Part shown: positions 61,746-64,000 of the stretch, in pieces | How the letters are laid out: each line of letters begins with the position of its first letter | Position numbering within the stretch: the stretch's first letter is position 1 | NCBI GenBank assembly: GCA_004298155.1 | Contig: SCRD01000024.1 | Location: 1 to 64,000 of the forward strand | Origin: Acidobacteriota bacterium | GTDB lineage: Bacteria; Acidobacteriota; Terriglobia; UBA7540 | Length of the DNA: 64,000 bases | Direction: 5' to 3' | The notes under the pieces: model-generated | The model's input: the letters and a program-made list of their open reading frames with translations, nothing else | What the model was told of the DNA's origin: nothing | The model's database searches: none | Made by a program: the position numbers and the translations under genes

Positions 61746-64000
61746 TCACCCCCGCGCAGCCTTGGCTTTGGAGGGGGTGAAGGTCATTTCGCCTTTTTTC
61801 AAGTCGGCGCCAACCTTAATGGTCTCTCCTGGTTGCACATCGCCCTCCAGGATTTTGAGCGCCAGCGGGTCCTGGATAAGCCGCTGAATGGTGCGCTTCA
61901 GAGGCCGCGCTCCGAACTGCGGATCGTAGCCGCGTTCGAACAGTAGATCGCGTGCCGCGGGCATGAGCTCAAGGGTAATCTTGCGATCAGCCAGCAGCCT
62001 GCGCAGGTGGTTGAGCTGCAGGTCGATGATCGTCGTGATCTGCTCCTTGCCGAGCGGATTGAAGATAACGACTTCGTCCACCCGATTCAGGAATTCCGGC
62101 CGGAAGTTCTCGAGTAGCGTGCCCCGGATGCGGTTCTTCAAATCCTCGGAGAGCTTGCCTGCCTCGCCCCCTCGGGTTGAGTTTATTGCTTCATGGATCA
62201 TGTGGCTGCCGATGTTGCTCGTCATAATGATAACCGTGTTCTTGAAGTCCACGGTGCGGCCCTTGCCGTCGGTCAGGCGGCCCTCATCAAGAATCTGCAG
62301 GAAAATGTTGAAAACGTCGGGGTGCGCCTTCTCAATTTCATCAAACAGCAGCACCGAATAAGGACGCCGCCGCACCTGCTCGGTGAGCTGGCCGCCCTCT
62401 TCATAACCCACATAGCCCGGAGGCGCGCCGATCAGCCGCGCCACCGCGTGCTTCTCCATATACTCCGACATGTCGATGCGGAGCATGGCCTTTTCATCGT
62501 CAAACAGGAATTCGGCCAGCGCCCGCGCCAGCTCCGTCTTCCCCACGCCGGTAGGGCCGAGGAAAATAAAGCTGCCGATCGGACGGTTCGGGTCAGAAAG
62601 ACCGGCCCGATTGCGTCGCACAGCGTTGGCCACAAGTTTGAGGGCCTCTTCCTGGCCCACCACGCGCAGCCGCAGGCGGTCTTCCATGGTCACCAGCTTG
62701 GCGACTTCGCCTTCCAGCATCTTTGAGACAGGAATTCCGGTCCATTTTGAAACCACTCGGGCGACGTCCTCTTCGTCTACCTCTTCCTTCAGCATGCGCC
62801 CGCCTTTTTCCTTGCCTTCCAGCTCAGCATTAGCTGCGGCAAGCTGCTTTTCAAGCGCCACCAGTTGGCCGTAACGAATTTCCGCAGCCTTGTTCAGATC
62901 GCCTTCGCGGGTCACGCGCTGCTCTTCCACCTTGGCCTGCTCGATTTCCGACTTCAAATGGCGGATGCGCGTGATGATTTCCTTCTCCGCCTTCCAGCGC
63001 AGCTTCAGGCGGTCCGATTGCTCGCGCAGATGGGCAAGTTCACCTTCCAGCTTCGTCAGCCGCTCTCGCGAAGCCGTATCTTCTTCCTTCTTCAGCGCCT
63101 GTTTTTCGATTTCAAGCTGGGTGATGCGCCGCTCAATCTGATCAATCTCCGAAGGCATCGAGTCAATCTCGATGCGCAGGCTGGAAGCCGCTTCGTCAAT
63201 CAGGTCGATGGCCTTGTCAGGCAGAAAGCGGTCCGTGATGTAGCGGTTTGAGAGCACTGCGGCGGATACGATGGCCGAGTCCTTGATGCGCACGCCGTGA
63301 TGCACTTCGTAACGTTCCTTCAGGCCGCGCAGAATGGCGATGGTATCTTCAACGGTCGGCTGGCCTACCATCACCGGCTGGAAGCGCCGCTCGAGCGCCG
63401 CGTCTTTTTCGATATACTTCTTGTATTCGTTCAGTGTGGTAGCCCCGATGCAGCGCAGTTCGCCGCGCGCAAGCGCCGGCTTCAGCATGTTGGAGGCGTC
63501 AATGGCGCCCTCGGCCGCTCCTGCGCCCACCAGCGTGTGCAACTCATCGATGAACAGGACTACCTGCCCGTTGGATTCTTCAATTTCCTTCAGCACGGCC
63601 TTGAGGCGGTCCTCGAACTCGCCGCGATACTTGGATCCGGCAATCAGCGCGCCCAGGTCAAGCGCCACAATACGCTTTGACTTCAAGGACTCTGGCACGT
63701 CGCCTGCCACAATGCGCTGCGCGATTCCTTCAACAATGGCTGTTTTGCCTACACCTGGCTCGCCAATCAGTACCGGGTTGTTCTTGGTGCGCCGCGAAAG
63801 AACCTGGATCACGCGCCGGATTTCTTCATCGCGGCCGATGACGGGGTCGAGCTTGCCGCGACGGGCCAGCTCCGTCAGGTCGCGCGCATAGCGCTCGAGG
63901 GCCTGGTATTTCGCCTCGGGATTCTGGTCCGTAACACGCTGCGAACCGCGAATGGCTACGAGTGCTTTCAGAATGGCATCATGCGTTACGCCAAGACGGT
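61746..64000 (-). CDS. clpB: Disaggregase chaperone ClpB, 5' end outside the window
   Basis: 750 residues visible; the N-terminal about 110 residues lie beyond base 64000. The frame enters with [20 protein letters not shown], then Walker A1 [16 protein letters not shown]-1, the long coiled-coil M domain (about 100 residues, rich in Glu/Lys/Leu), Walker A2 [14 protein letters not shown] and AAA-2 ending SKAKAARG. The M domain separates it from ClpC at 18405-20843. It threads aggregated proteins with DnaK help and does not use ClpP. Convergent with the YcxB-like gene. Confidence 0.95.
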   Translation of the reverse strand, partial: RLGVTHDAILKALVAIRGSQRVTDQNPEAKYQALERYARDLTELARRGKLDPVIGRDEEIRRVIQVLSRRTKNNPVLIGEPGVGKTAIVEGIAQRIVAGDVPESLKSKRIVALDLGALIAGSKYRGEFEDRLKAVLKEIEESNGQVVLFIDELHTLVGAGAAEGAIDASNMLKPALARGELRCIGATTLNEYKKYIEKDAALERRFQPVMVGQPTVEDTIAILRGLKERYEVHHGVRIKDSAIVSAAVLSNRYITDRFLPDKAIDLIDEAASSLRIEIDSMPSEIDQIERRITQLEIEKQALKKEEDTASRERLTKLEGELAHLREQSDRLKLRWKAEKEIITRIRHLKSEIEQAKVEEQRVTREGDLNKAAEIRYGQLVALEKQLAAANAELEGKEKGGRMLKEEVDEEDVARVVSKWTGIPVSKMLEGEVAKLVTMEDRLRLRVVGQEEALKLVANAVRRNRAGLSDPNRPIGSFIFLGPTGVGKTELARALAEFLFDDEKAMLRIDMSEYMEKHAVARLIGAPPGYVGYEEGGQLTEQVRRRPYSVLLFDEIEKAHPDVFNIFLQILDEGRLTDGKGRTVDFKNTVIIMTSNIGSHMIHEAINSTRGGEAGKLSEDLKNRIRGTLLENFRPEFLNRVDEVVIFNPLGKEQITTIIDLQLNHLRRLLADRKITLELMPAARDLLFERGYDPQFGARPLKRTIQRLIQDPLALKILEGDVQPGETIKVGADLKKGEMTFTPSKAKAARG

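Overview
The window looks like chromosome of a Gram-negative, moderately GC-rich bacterium, most likely a member of the Acidobacteriota (class-level placement not attempted). The grounds are: an Oar-like TonB-dependent receptor with an N-terminal carboxypeptidase-regulatory domain; several long secreted proteins with Ig-like repeats, Tat-exported hydrolases and HEAT-repeat proteins; the gene order lysS / lolC-lolD / clpC / bamA-skp; and a full outer-membrane toolkit (BamA, Skp, LolCD, RND pump). No rRNA, tRNA, IS element, phage or CRISPR array was found. Many genes start with GTG or TTG, judged from Shine-Dalgarno (SD) spacing.

Layout. 0-3.6 kb: the 3' part of a truncated GH29 alpha-L-fucosidase at the left edge, a frameshifted SAM methyltransferase, a urea transporter and an MFSD1-like MFS carrier. 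A hairpin-bearing direct repeat occurs three times here, once at each boundary. 3.6-14.3 kb: housekeeping and accessory genes (SprT-like metalloprotease, receiver-like protein, HAD hydrolase, HEAT-repeat protein, S41 protease, RidA, acyl-CoA thioesterase, 980-residue secreted Ig-repeat protein, ICMT-like membrane methyltransferase). 14.5-26.5 kb, all on the minus strand: lysS, a small secreted peptide, a DUF4410-like protein, then a tight envelope-biogenesis run lolC-lolD-clpC-bamA-skp. 26.9-36.4 kb: an unknown membrane-anchored protein, a phosphofructokinase with PPi-type signature residues, a LysE-like membrane protein, and the classical rimP-nusA-infB-ylxP-rbfA-truB operon, with a good sigma70-type promoter and a U-tailed hairpin in its leader.

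36.9-55 kb is accessory: a Tat-exported glycoside-hydrolase-like protein, a SAM methyltransferase with a signal peptide, a repeat-rich non-coding stretch (40.67-40.89 kb), another methyltransferase, an HME-type RND efflux pair without a visible outer-membrane factor, a bacterial PNGase A-like protein, a decayed methyltransferase, a CocE/NonD hydrolase, a second receiver-like protein and small membrane proteins. 55-64 kb: a GIY-YIG-like protein, a TonB-dependent receptor paired with a Tat-exported amidohydrolase, a YcxB-like protein, and clpB running off the right edge.

No single new defence or biosynthetic system is obvious. The most unusual signals are the three-copy hairpin repeat that brackets genes in the first 2.3 kb, the aacgaaccgga repeat tract near 40.7 kb, the rimP leader hairpin, the exported SAM methyltransferase, and the PNGase A homologue.
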